A stretch of 64,000 bases of DNA from Roseimaritima ulvae. GTDB lineage: Bacteria > Planctomycetota > Planctomycetia > Pirellulales > Pirellulaceae. Positions within the stretch are counted from its first letter, which is position 1. The number at the start of each line of letters is the position of its first letter. A program made the translations under genes and the position numbers. This document shows, piece after piece, positions 27,078-35,484 of this stretch. Location: contig NZ_CP042914.1 in assembly GCF_008065135.1 (NCBI RefSeq), forward strand, positions 6,491,404 to 6,555,403, written 5' to 3'. The notes under the pieces are model-generated. The model did no database searches, was not told where the DNA came from, and saw only the letters and a program-made list of their open reading frames with translations.

Positions 27078-29165
27078 ATGTCATCATCTTCCAGACGTTT
27101 GCTGCGACTGTGCCACAAGGAATTGCGTGAGACGCTGCGTGATCGACGAACGATCGTCACGCTGGTGCTGATGCCGCTGTTGATCTATCCCTTGTTAAGC
27201 ATGACGCTGAACCGCTTCTTGGTCACGGCCAAGGCGGAAAACACCACCACCTTTCGCATCCAAGCCGACACCAAATCGCAGGCCGAATTCCTGCAAGCGC
27301 TGCTGAACGACCCCCACAGTTCGCCTCCGCAACCGATCCGCGATGCCGCGGGCGACTTACCGTTGGCGGAATTCCAGTTCTTTGTCGCCACCGATGATCG
27401 CACGGCCCGCGAAGCCCTGGCCGATGGGGACGTGCACGTAGTCGTGGAAGTCATCGAATCGCTGCCGCGGGAGATCGTGTTCACGGCACTGCAGAACAGC
27501 CAGGCCAGCCAACAAGCCCGGCGGATTCTGATCGAACGTACTCAGTGGTACAACGCCGCGGTCGCTCGTGAACGATTAGCTCAGCTGCGTGGTGGTCAAG
27601 CGGCCGAACCGGCGTTGGTGGTGCGGACGACCGAGATCGAAGGGCAGGGCGGGACACCGCTGCTGGGCACGGTGGTGCCGCTGATGCTGGTGTTGATGAC
27701 GATCACCGGCGCCGTTTATCCGGCCATCGATTTGACGGCCGGCGAGCGCGAGCGTGGCACGATCGAAGCCGTGATCGCTTCACCGGTACCGCGTGGTTCG
27801 ATCCTGTTCGCCAAATACACCGCCGTGGTCACGGTCGCTATGTTAACCGCGATGGTGAACCTGTTTGCCATGTTTGTGACGCTCTGGGCGGGCGGCCTGC
27901 TGCAGTTACTGCTCGGTAAAGATGCCCCCTTTCCGTTTTTAGAAATCCTGCAGATTCTGGCCCTGCTGGTGCTGTTCAGCAGTTTCTTTTCCGCCGTGCT
28001 GTTGGCCCTGACCAGCTTTGCCCGCAGTTTTAAAGAGGCTCAAGCCTACCTGATCCCGTTGATGTTGCTGTCGTTGGCACCGGGCATGCTGTCGCTGCTG
28101 CCGGGGATCGAATTAAGCGGCGTGCTGGCGGTGGTGCCACTGGTGAATATTATTTTGTTGACCCGCGACGTGTTGGCCGGCAGTGTGGCAGCGCTACCGG
28201 CTTCGGCCGCGATCGTATCGACGATGGTTTACGCCGCCGCCGCGTTGGGCGTCGCGGCGCGGTTGTTTGGTTCCGACGCGGTGTTGCGGAGCAGCGAGTT
28301 GTCGATCGGTTCGATGTTCTCCCGTCCGCTCAAACCACGAGACACGCCGACCGTCAGCGAAGCGATGATGACGATGGCGCTGCTGTTCCCGATCTACTTC
28401 GTGGCTTCCAATGCGCTCGGACACTGGGCGCCGGAAACGATGAGCGGCCGCTTGATCGTCAATGCAGTGGCCCTAATCGTGTTGTTCGGTGGCATTCCGA
28501 TCCTGGTCTCGCGAATCAGCCGCGACCGGTTTCGCAGCACGTTTCGTCTGCTGCCGGCCTCACTGGGCTCGCTGGCCGGCGCCTTTTGCATCGGCCTGGG
28601 ATTGTGGGCCTTTGCCTTTGAAGCGATCTTGTTGGCCGAACTGTTGGGCGTGCGAGCGATGGACACCAGCAATCTGGCTTTGGCACAAGACGCCAAAACT
28701 CAGATGCAACAACTGTCCCCGCTGCTGCTGCTGAGCACGTTCGCGTTGACGCCCGGCGTGATCGAAGAGCTGTGTTATCGCGGCTATTTGTTTTCGGCAC
28801 TCGAGCGTCGTTTGCAACCCTGGCGAACGATTCTGTTGTGTGCCATCCTGTTTGGCTTGTTCCACGTGCTGACCGGCAGCGTGCTGAGGATCGAACGTTT
28901 TATTCCTTCCACGATGGTGGGCGTGGTGCTGGGCTGGGTGTCGTGGCGTGCCGGTTCGATTTTCCCCGCCATGGTCCTACACTTTACCCATGATGCCTTG
29001 CTGATGCTGGTGATTCGCTACGAGCCCTGGCTGCAGCAACAGGGCTGGGACGTCAGCAACGAACAACACCTGCCGGCGATGGTGTTGGGGCTGGCCGCAC
29101 TGGCGATCCTCGTCGGTGCGTTGGCGGTCTGGGGCACCACACGAGCGCCCCAAAACCAGACCTAG
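27078..29165 (+). CDS. NatB-like ABC-2 permease fused to CPBP intramembrane protease
   Basis: A 695-residue fusion. Residues ~1-400 form an ABC-2 permease: an N-terminal helix (LMPLLIYPLL), an extracytoplasmic domain, then several helices with the family motif DLTAGERERGTIE. From ~430 there are further helices, ending in a CPBP (CAAX/Abi) protease domain with EELCYRG and FGLFHVL motifs and a final LHFTHDALL. All expected catalytic Glu and His residues are present. It pairs with the NatA-like ATPase directly upstream. NatB-CPBP fusions are known in planctomycetes and related bacteria, and the protease may process a transported or membrane peptide. Confidence 0.88.
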   Translation: MSSSSRRLLRLCHKELRETLRDRRTIVTLVLMPLLIYPLLSMTLNRFLVTAKAENTTTFRIQADTKSQAEFLQALLNDPHSSPPQPIRDAAGDLPLAEFQFFVATDDRTAREALADGDVHVVVEVIESLPREIVFTALQNSQASQQARRILIERTQWYNAAVARERLAQLRGGQAAEPALVVRTTEIEGQGGTPLLGTVVPLMLVLMTITGAVYPAIDLTAGERERGTIEAVIASPVPRGSILFAKYTAVVTVAMLTAMVNLFAMFVTLWAGGLLQLLLGKDAPFPFLEILQILALLVLFSSFFSAVLLALTSFARSFKEAQAYLIPLMLLSLAPGMLSLLPGIELSGVLAVVPLVNIILLTRDVLAGSVAALPASAAIVSTMVYAAAALGVAARLFGSDAVLRSSELSIGSMFSRPLKPRDTPTVSEAMMTMALLFPIYFVASNALGHWAPETMSGRLIVNAVALIVLFGGIPILVSRISRDRFRSTFRLLPASLGSLAGAFCIGLGLWAFAFEAILLAELLGVRAMDTSNLALAQDAKTQMQQLSPLLLLSTFALTPGVIEELCYRGYLFSALERRLQPWRTILLCAILFGLFHVLTGSVLRIERFIPSTMVGVVLGWVSWRAGSIFPAMVLHFTHDALLMLVIRYEPWLQQQGWDVSNEQHLPAMVLGLAALAILVGALAVWGTTRAPQNQT

Positions 29166-29178
29166 CCATGCCCGCTCC

Positions 29179-29237
29179 GTAGCATGGGTCCCCGGCCCGT
29201 GTGTTTCCCCACCCCGCCGTAGCATGGGTCCCCGGCC
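29179..29237. repeat. Two GTAGCATGGG-family repeats, the second split by the IS element
   Basis: A full forward copy occupies 29179-29202. A second copy starts at 29219 and is cut at 29237 by the left end of the IS element; its remainder continues at 30679. The last 11 bases before the IS (GGTCCCCGGCC) are the left target-site duplication. Confidence 0.9.
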
Positions 29238-30678
29238 CAGGGCTGTAAGGGTATCCCTGAACATCGATTTTCGTGTATTTTCGTGTTTTTCGCTACACGG
29301 AGGTTCGCGATGTCACCCAAGGTTTTTGATCGTTTCGTTGACAAGGCACCATTTGCTGTCATGACCAGGATCCTCGCACAAGATTTTATCGGGAGCGATC
29401 TGAATCGAATCTTTGATGACAATCGTGAGCTGCAGTACGACTACATTGCGACGTTTCAGGCAGTGGCAGCGACCGTCGCCGATGTAGCCCTCAATTTCAG
29501 CGAAAACTTTAACCAAGCGTATAAAGAACACAAAGAGGAACTTGGGGTAAGCCGGCAGTCCTTTTATGCCAAGACCAGAGGCATCGAGCCAGCGGTCAGC
29601 GAAGCCATGGTGGCACATTCCGCAGAGCGGGCGGCCAAAATGCATGATGCCTTGGGATTTGAACCCTGGGAGGTGCTGCCCGGTTATCGGTGCCTAAGCA
29701 TTGATGGGAATGTGCTGGCGAAGTCTGACAAACGATTGAAAGAGCTCAGGGAAGTCAAAGGCGCTCCCATGCCCGGCAAGATCGTCGCGAGATTTGATTT
29801 GCAACGACAGATCTTTGATCGCACATACGTACTGCTTGACGGCCACTCGCAGGAGTCGAAGTGTTGCGACCGGATCGTCGATGATCTTGTTGCCAAGGAT
29901 GTGATCATCGCCGATCGCCATTACTGCGTTGTTTCGTTTATGGTCAAGATCGCAGCAGCCAGTGGCTTCTTTGTGATTCGCCAACACGGGCGTTTGAAAG
30001 GCGTTTTATTGGGGAAACGTAAACGTATTGGTCGTATCAGCACCGGAGTAGTCTATGAACAAAAGATGAAACTCACTGCTGCGGATGACGCCATGGTGGT
30101 TCGTCGAATGACTGTCGAACTTGACCAACCGACCCGCGACGGTGACCAAGTGATTCACGTACTAACCAACCTCCCCAATGACGTCCTGGCTACGGATGTA
30201 GCTGAACTGTATCGCCATCGCTGGGAAGTAGAAACCGCGTTTAACGTGCTGCAGATGACACTCACTTGTGAGCACTCAGGGATCGGTCACCCTTGCGCAG
30301 CGACATTTCTATTCTGCTCGTCCGTCCTTGCGTTCAATTTGCGGCAAACGATCTTTGCCACTTTGTTTTCAACTCACGACGAAGAAGATGTTGAAGAAGT
30401 AAGCCACTTTCATCTTTCGAAGAACGTTTCCGATAAAACCGAAGGCATGCTCATTGCGATTACCGAAGACGAATGGACCGAACTAATTCCATCAACAATC
30501 AAAGGAGTTGTCACGTTGCTAACAAGGATCGCAAGCAAAATCGCCCTAGCTGACTTTCGCAAATCCAGACGTGCCCCAAAGAAGAAAAAGCCGCACCGAT
30601 CAAGGAACGTTGCTTCATCGCACGTTTCTACGGCTAAACTACTTGGCTTGACATAATCAATGTACCCTTACAGCCCTG
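29238..30678 (+). mobile_element. IS4-type insertion sequence, complete
   Basis: The element is 1441 bp with perfect 16-bp terminal inverted repeats CAGGGCTGTAAGGGTA (29238-29253 and, inverted, 30663-30678). An 11-bp direct duplication GGTCCCCGGCC (29227-29237 and 30679-30689) flanks it, within the 10-13 bp range usual for the IS4 family. It carries one full-length transposase gene, so it looks intact. The target was a copy of the dispersed GTAGCATGGG repeat. Confidence 0.93.
29310..30656 (+). CDS. IS4-family DDE transposase
   Basis: A 448-residue transposase. The DDE residues are readable as Asp in CLSIDGNVLA, Asp in VIIADRHYC and Glu in YRHRWEVETAFNVLQ, the last matching the Y-R-E signature of the IS4 family. 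The C-terminus is Lys/Arg-rich (RAPKKKKPHRSR). ATG 29310 is chosen, with GTG 29283 a longer alternative. The gene is less GC-rich than its neighbours, as expected for an incoming element. No frameshift or premature stop is present. Confidence 0.93.
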   Translation: MSPKVFDRFVDKAPFAVMTRILAQDFIGSDLNRIFDDNRELQYDYIATFQAVAATVADVALNFSENFNQAYKEHKEELGVSRQSFYAKTRGIEPAVSEAMVAHSAERAAKMHDALGFEPWEVLPGYRCLSIDGNVLAKSDKRLKELREVKGAPMPGKIVARFDLQRQIFDRTYVLLDGHSQESKCCDRIVDDLVAKDVIIADRHYCVVSFMVKIAAASGFFVIRQHGRLKGVLLGKRKRIGRISTGVVYEQKMKLTAADDAMVVRRMTVELDQPTRDGDQVIHVLTNLPNDVLATDVAELYRHRWEVETAFNVLQMTLTCEHSGIGHPCAATFLFCSSVLAFNLRQTIFATLFSTHDEEDVEEVSHFHLSKNVSDKTEGMLIAITEDEWTELIPSTIKGVVTLLTRIASKIALADFRKSRRAPKKKKPHRSRNVASSHVSTAKLLGLT

Positions 30679-30843
30679 GGTCCCCGGCCCGTGTGTTTCC
30701 CCACCCCGTAGCATGGGTCCCTGGCCCGTGTATTTCCCCATCCCGTAGCATGGGTCCCCGGCCCGTGTGTTTTTGTTGATCGTCCAATCTGCTCTCACAC
30801 GGGCCAGGGGCCCATGCTACTTTGGCACACGGGCCCATGCTAC
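30679..30843. repeat. Cluster of GTAGCATGGG-family repeats upstream of truB
   Basis: The cluster holds the right remnant of the IS-split copy (30679-30694), two forward copies (30708-30731, 30745-30768), one inverted copy (30796-30820) and one short inverted copy (30826-30843). The inverted copy 30796-30820 can pair with 30745-30768. The short copy ends 14 bases before the truB start, so truB's 5' leader is largely repeat DNA. Confidence 0.9.
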
Positions 30844-30857
30844 TTTTAGGAAACACG

Positions 30858-31745
30858 ATGTTTGGAATCATCAACTGCAACAAGCCGATCGGGATCACAT
30901 CGCGGGTGGTCGTTAACGCGGCGAACCGGCGAGTGCGACCGGCCAAAGTCGGCCACGCGGGAACGCTGGACCCGCTGGCCAGCGGCGTATTGTTGCTACC
31001 GGTTGGCCCCGCCGTGCGGCTGACCAGTTACCTGCAAGAGTTGCCGAAGCAGTATCGCGCCACATTTCAGTTGGGCGTCGAAACTTCTTCTGGCGACCTG
31101 GAAGAAACGCCCATTCCGCTAGCCAACGCGCCGGTGCCCACGGCAGAGCAAATCGCGGACGCGGCGCAGGCGCTGACCGGCCGGATTCAACAGGTCCCGC
31201 CGGCGCACTCGGCAATTAAAGTCGACGGTAAACGGGCTTATCGGTTGGCACGGGCGGGCAAGGCGGTGGAGATGAAACCGCGAACCGTGGACATCTATGC
31301 GCTCGAAATTATCAAATACGACTACCCCAATCTACAGGTGCACATCCACTGTGGCTCGGGAACCTACGTCCGCAGCATCGGCGTCGACCTGGCACGGGCA
31401 TGCGGCACGGTAGCCGTGATGACGTCGCTCGAACGCACCGCGATCGGCGACTTCACCGTCGAAGACGCGCATTCGATCGAGCAGCTGCGGGAACAGGACA
31501 TCGAGCCGATGCTGCAGTCACCGCTGCGTGGGCTGCCCGAGATGCCTCAGGTGGAATTAGACGAAGCGACGTTAAAGCGGATCGAACAGGGCCAGATCGT
31601 CGACTTACATGACGAATCGTTACAAACTCCGCAAGCTGCCGAAACGGAACTGGCCGCCATCGACGCGGAACAGAACCTGCGAGCGCTGCTGATTGCCCGT
31701 GGCGGAGGCTGGCGCGCCCACCGCAGCTTCCACACAGCGTCGTAG
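30858..31745 (+). CDS. truB: tRNA pseudouridine-55 synthase
   Basis: A 295-residue TruB enzyme that converts U55 of the tRNA T-loop to pseudouridine. It has the catalytic motif AGTLDPLASGVL with Asp38, NKPIG at the start, and the conserved PPAHSAIKVDGKRAYRLAR and SGTYVRSIGVDL segments. It is as compact as bacterial TruB with a short C-terminal extension. ATG 30858 begins the family motif, and AGGAAA lies ~10 bases upstream. The stop TAG lies inside a CGTAGCTAC repeat. Confidence 0.95.
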   Translation: MFGIINCNKPIGITSRVVVNAANRRVRPAKVGHAGTLDPLASGVLLLPVGPAVRLTSYLQELPKQYRATFQLGVETSSGDLEETPIPLANAPVPTAEQIADAAQALTGRIQQVPPAHSAIKVDGKRAYRLARAGKAVEMKPRTVDIYALEIIKYDYPNLQVHIHCGSGTYVRSIGVDLARACGTVAVMTSLERTAIGDFTVEDAHSIEQLREQDIEPMLQSPLRGLPEMPQVELDEATLKRIEQGQIVDLHDESLQTPQAAETELAAIDAEQNLRALLIARGGGWRAHRSFHTAS

Positions 31746-31767
31746 CTACCTTCGTAGCCTCTCACTT

Positions 31768-31874
31768 GTTCCCAGGCTCCGCCTGGGAACACACTGTCCC
31801 GCAGGCTCCGCCTGCCAGCGATCTAGCGTCGAGGCAGAGCCTCGAAGGCATTGCGTCCCCAGGCAGAGCCTGGG
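31768..31874. repeat. Four short AGGC hairpins in opposed orientation
   Basis: Hairpins lie at 31768-31790 (10-bp arms, TCC loop), 31801-31815 (GCAGGC, TCC loop), 31830-31844 (CGAGGC, AGA loop) and 31858-31874 (CCCAGGC, AGA loop). The last two are the reverse-strand form of the same element. They separate truB from ftsK. Confidence 0.85.
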
Positions 31875-31994
31875 TACGAGGGGCTGGGGTCTGCGTCCGG
31901 TTATGCGGATTAGGGTCCCCGCAGTAAACCGTGGGAGACAAGTCGGTCGATAGGGATAGAAAACTGCCGATTTTGCACTCCCTTTCGAGTACCG

Positions 31995-34643
31995 ATGTCA
32001 GACACTCCACGACACATGGGACGCGACCTGACAGCGATCGGTCTGTCCGCGCTGGCGTTGTTTCTGGCTGTGGCTTTGCTGACCCACGATCCGGCGGACT
32101 TGGTCGACACCCCGGTCTGGCCGCTCAGCCTGATCTACTCGCCCACCAACAGCGTGCACCCCACCAACCAAACGATCCACAACGCCTGTGGCTACTGGGG
32201 CGCGCTGGTGTCGTCGGCGATGCTGCAGGCCACCGGGATCGGAGCCAGCATCCTGGTGCTGTGTCTGGGCGCGCTTGCCGGTAATCTGTTGATCCGCGGC
32301 GGCATGAATGCGCCTGCCATGCGATCGCTGGGCGCCACGATCGTGCTGGTCGCGATTGTCACGGCGGCCACGCTTGCGCCCTGGCGTCCTGACGGCATGC
32401 CGATAATCGGTCCGGGCGGTTATTTGGGTGCCATGACCAGCACCTGGTTGGGCGAACATTTTGCCGTCTTTGGAACCTGGATCCTGACGCTGACTCTGCT
32501 GGCCTTCGGCACGCTGCTGACCACCGACTACGTGTTGCTGCAAGCCGGCCGAGCCGCCTTGGCGAGCGGTGCGGCGGCGTCGGCCGGCAGCATTCGCCGT
32601 GTCCGCGGCGTGTTGCCCAGCCGGCATCGCGAACCCTTTACCGATGGTGCCGAACAGGCCGGCGAAGTAGAGATCAACGACGAAGCATCCACGACCGCCG
32701 TCGAGCCGGAACCGGGCGAACCGGCGATCAAAATTCGCGGCCGACAACTGGATGACCTGGCCACCGCCAGCGATGCCGATGCGGATGCCGAGTCGATCCC
32801 CGAACCGGCCGAGCCCCCGGCGGCAAACGAATCCTTCGAAGACGAACTGGAACACGAGGAAGAACCCAGCGAAGAAACGCCTGAGGTTCGAACTGTGACC
32901 GTGGCAGGTGAAGAAACCATGGTCCGGCAGGATCCACCGCATCCCGAACCCAAAGTCAAAGTTCGTACGCCCAAACGCGCCCCCGACGAACGCCAGCAGG
33001 TGTTCGACAACGTCAGCGAATCGCTGCCCGAAGGCGTCGATGAGTACTTCCTGCCCAGCCTGGAACTGCTGACCGAATCGGACGACATCTGTTACGACGA
33101 CCAGCTGCGCGAAGTCCGCCGTAAAGCCCAGATCCTGGAAGAAACGTTCAAGAGTTTCGGCTTCGACGTGCGGGTTGTGGAAATCGAAACCGGGCCGGTG
33201 ATCGCGCAGTACGAAATCGCTCTGGAAGCCGGCTTGCGGCTGAGCAAGATCACCGGCCTGGCCGACGACGTGGCGATCGCGCTGCGCGTGCCCAGCGTCC
33301 GCATCGTGGCTCCGATCCCCGGCAAGAACACCGTCGGCGTGGAAGTCCCCAACGAAACGCGGCAGGTTGTGCGACTGCGCGAAGTGATCGAAGAAGCCGG
33401 CCAATCGACCAAGAAGATGAACATCCCGATTTTCTTGGGCAAGGACGTTTCCGGCAACGCCATGACGGTCGACCTGGCCAAAATGCCTCACCTGCTGATC
33501 GCCGGTCGAACGGGTACCGGTAAGTCGGTGTGTTTGAACGCCATCATCGCTTCGATCCTGATGACCTGCCGACCGGATGAAGTTCGGATGCTGATGATCG
33601 ACCCCAAGATGGTGGAATTGAGTGGCTATGGGCGGTTGCCGCACTTGATGCATCCGGTGATCACCGACATGAAGAAGGCCGAAGCGATTTTGGCTTGGGC
33701 GGTCGACAAGATGGAGGAACGCTATTCGTTGTTGGCCAAAGCCGGCGTGCGGCATATCAACAGCTACAACGATTTGGGGCGTGACGAAATCGCCCGGCGG
33801 CTGGAGATCGACGACGCCGAGCAGATGGACGACGTGCCCGATCATCTGCCCTTCATCGTGATCGTGGCTGATGAAATGGCGGACTTGATGATGACCGCCG
33901 GCAAAGACGTCGAGCAACACATTATTCGCTTGGCGCAAAAATCGCGTGCGGTCGGGATTCACCTGATCCTGGCCACGCAGAAACCGACCGTCGACGTGAT
34001 CACCGGCTTGATCAAAAGTAACCTGCCGGCACGTTTGTCGTTCCAGGTGGCCAGCAAGACGGACAGCCGCGTGGTGTTGGATGAAAACGGAGCCGACAAA
34101 CTACTGGGCAACGGCGACATGTTGTTCCTGTGGCCCGGCACCAGCACGCTGATCCGCGGCCAGGGCACGTTTTTGTCGGACGAAGAGATCGACACGGTGT
34201 GTGCTCATTGCAGCAACGGCGGCGAACAGAACTTTGTCGGCGAACTGATGACCTTAAAGGTCGACGACGAGGGCAGCAGCGAACCCGTCTCGGCGGATTC
34301 CATCCGCGCCCGCGACGATCTGTACGAAAGCGCCGTCGACGTGGTAATCCGCGAAGGCCGCGGCAGTTGCTCGCTGCTGCAACGCAACCTCGGCATCGGC
34401 TATGGCCGAGCGGCACGGCTGATCGACTTCATGGCCGAAGACGGTATCGTCGGCCACTACAACGGCTCCAAAGCCCGCGATGTGATCATGACGGTCGCCG
34501 AATGGGAAGCCATGCAAGGCATCGAACCGTCCGGCAACGCCGCCGACGATGACGACCTGCCCGAGGAAGAAGACGAAGAAGAAGAAAGCATCGACGAGCA
34601 AGAAGCCGAAGAAGAGTACGAAGAGGAATGGGAAGACGTGTAG
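31995..34643 (+). CDS. ftsK: DNA translocase FtsK/SpoIIIE
   Basis: An 882-residue septal DNA pump for chromosome segregation. The N-terminus has four membrane helices (~15-185), followed by an acidic linker (~230-340), the motor, and a C-terminal winged-helix gamma domain (EGRGSCSLLQRNLGIGYGRA split around ~800-820) that reads directing DNA motifs. Walker A is GRTGTGKS (504-511), and Walker B is IVIVADEMADLM. The tail is extremely acidic (about 35 residues, mainly Glu and Asp), which is unusual for the family. Length is in the normal range. The TAG stop runs directly into the downstream repeat block. Confidence 0.95.
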   Translation: MSDTPRHMGRDLTAIGLSALALFLAVALLTHDPADLVDTPVWPLSLIYSPTNSVHPTNQTIHNACGYWGALVSSAMLQATGIGASILVLCLGALAGNLLIRGGMNAPAMRSLGATIVLVAIVTAATLAPWRPDGMPIIGPGGYLGAMTSTWLGEHFAVFGTWILTLTLLAFGTLLTTDYVLLQAGRAALASGAAASAGSIRRVRGVLPSRHREPFTDGAEQAGEVEINDEASTTAVEPEPGEPAIKIRGRQLDDLATASDADADAESIPEPAEPPAANESFEDELEHEEEPSEETPEVRTVTVAGEETMVRQDPPHPEPKVKVRTPKRAPDERQQVFDNVSESLPEGVDEYFLPSLELLTESDDICYDDQLREVRRKAQILEETFKSFGFDVRVVEIETGPVIAQYEIALEAGLRLSKITGLADDVAIALRVPSVRIVAPIPGKNTVGVEVPNETRQVVRLREVIEEAGQSTKKMNIPIFLGKDVSGNAMTVDLAKMPHLLIAGRTGTGKSVCLNAIIASILMTCRPDEVRMLMIDPKMVELSGYGRLPHLMHPVITDMKKAEAILAWAVDKMEERYSLLAKAGVRHINSYNDLGRDEIARRLEIDDAEQMDDVPDHLPFIVIVADEMADLMMTAGKDVEQHIIRLAQKSRAVGIHLILATQKPTVDVITGLIKSNLPARLSFQVASKTDSRVVLDENGADKLLGNGDMLFLWPGTSTLIRGQGTFLSDEEIDTVCAHCSNGGEQNFVGELMTLKVDDEGSSEPVSADSIRARDDLYESAVDVVIREGRGSCSLLQRNLGIGYGRAARLIDFMAEDGIVGHYNGSKARDVIMTVAEWEAMQGIEPSGNAADDDDLPEEEDEEEESIDEQEAEEEYEEEWEDV

Positions 34644-35484
34644 CGGCCCGCGCCCGGTGCCTGCGAGCAATCGTTTAACCCGTAGCCGTAGGAGCCTCGG
34701 CGTGTTTTTTCATCCCACAGGATATGACAGGCTCCGCAGGCGCAGGCGTCGTCCGCCGAGACGTTGTAGTCGAAGCGAACAGGTGGAGATGCATCGGTTG
34801 GTGGACGAAACATCCGTGGCGGCCCGCGCCGGCGCCTCCGGCTACGGGTTAAACGAGGCAACCGCAGGAGCCTCCAAACGTTCCGCCCGCACCCTCACGC
34901 ATGACAGGCTCCGCAGGCGCAGGCGTCGTCCGCCGAGACGTTGTAGTCGAAGCGAACAGGTGGAGATGCATCGGTTGGTGGACGAGACATCCATGGCGGC
35001 CCGCGCCGGCGCCTCCGGCTACGGGTTAAACGAGGCAACCGCAGGAGCCTCCAAACGTTCCGCCCGCACCCTCACGCATGATAGGCTCCGCAGGCGCAGG
35101 CGTCGTCCGCCGAGACGTTGTAGTCGAAGCGAACAGGTGGAGATGCATCGGTTGGTGGACGAAACATCCGTGGCGGCCCGCGCCGGCGCCTCCGGCTACG
35201 GGTTAAACGAGGCAACCGCAGGAGCCTCCAAACGTTCCGCCCGCACCCTCACGCATGACAGGCTCCGCAGGCGCAGGCGTCGTAGTCGAAGCGAACAGGT
35301 GAAGATGCATCGGTTGGTGCGTGTCAGCATCATGGGCGGCACCTCTTAGCTGCGGAGCAGCGGTCGCATACAGCCTGGGGTGCCAACCCCAGGATGGGGC
35401 TTAGCTTTCAGTCCCGAAGGGAACCGGGTCCATGGGCTGGCGCCCATGGCTACATCCCGCCGCCGCTTCGCGGCTGAGAGCGGA
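34644..35484. repeat. 841-bp repeat block with 177-bp tandem repeat
   Basis: A 177-bp unit starts at 34726, 34903 and 35080 in three near-identical copies, then at 35257 as a partial copy carrying an internal ~15-base deletion. The leader at 34670-34700 contains an inverted piece of the same unit (TTTAACCCGTAGCCGTAGGA). After the array come hairpins CCTGGGGT/ACCCCAGG (35374-35393) and CCATGGGC/GCCCATGG (35430-35449). The unit is 59 codons long, so one frame is open throughout, but its Arg-rich translation does not look like a protein. Confidence 0.9.

Noticed and set aside
31998-33962. 654-residue open frame opposite ftsK
   Set aside because: It lies wholly antisense to a gene with clear motor motifs, and its His/Gln/Arg-rich translation is the shadow typical of GC-rich coding DNA.
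34549-35349. Long open frame overlapping the ftsK end and the tandem repeats
   Set aside because: It starts inside ftsK in another frame and is open only because the repeat is a whole number of codons; its Arg-rich translation looks like a by-product.
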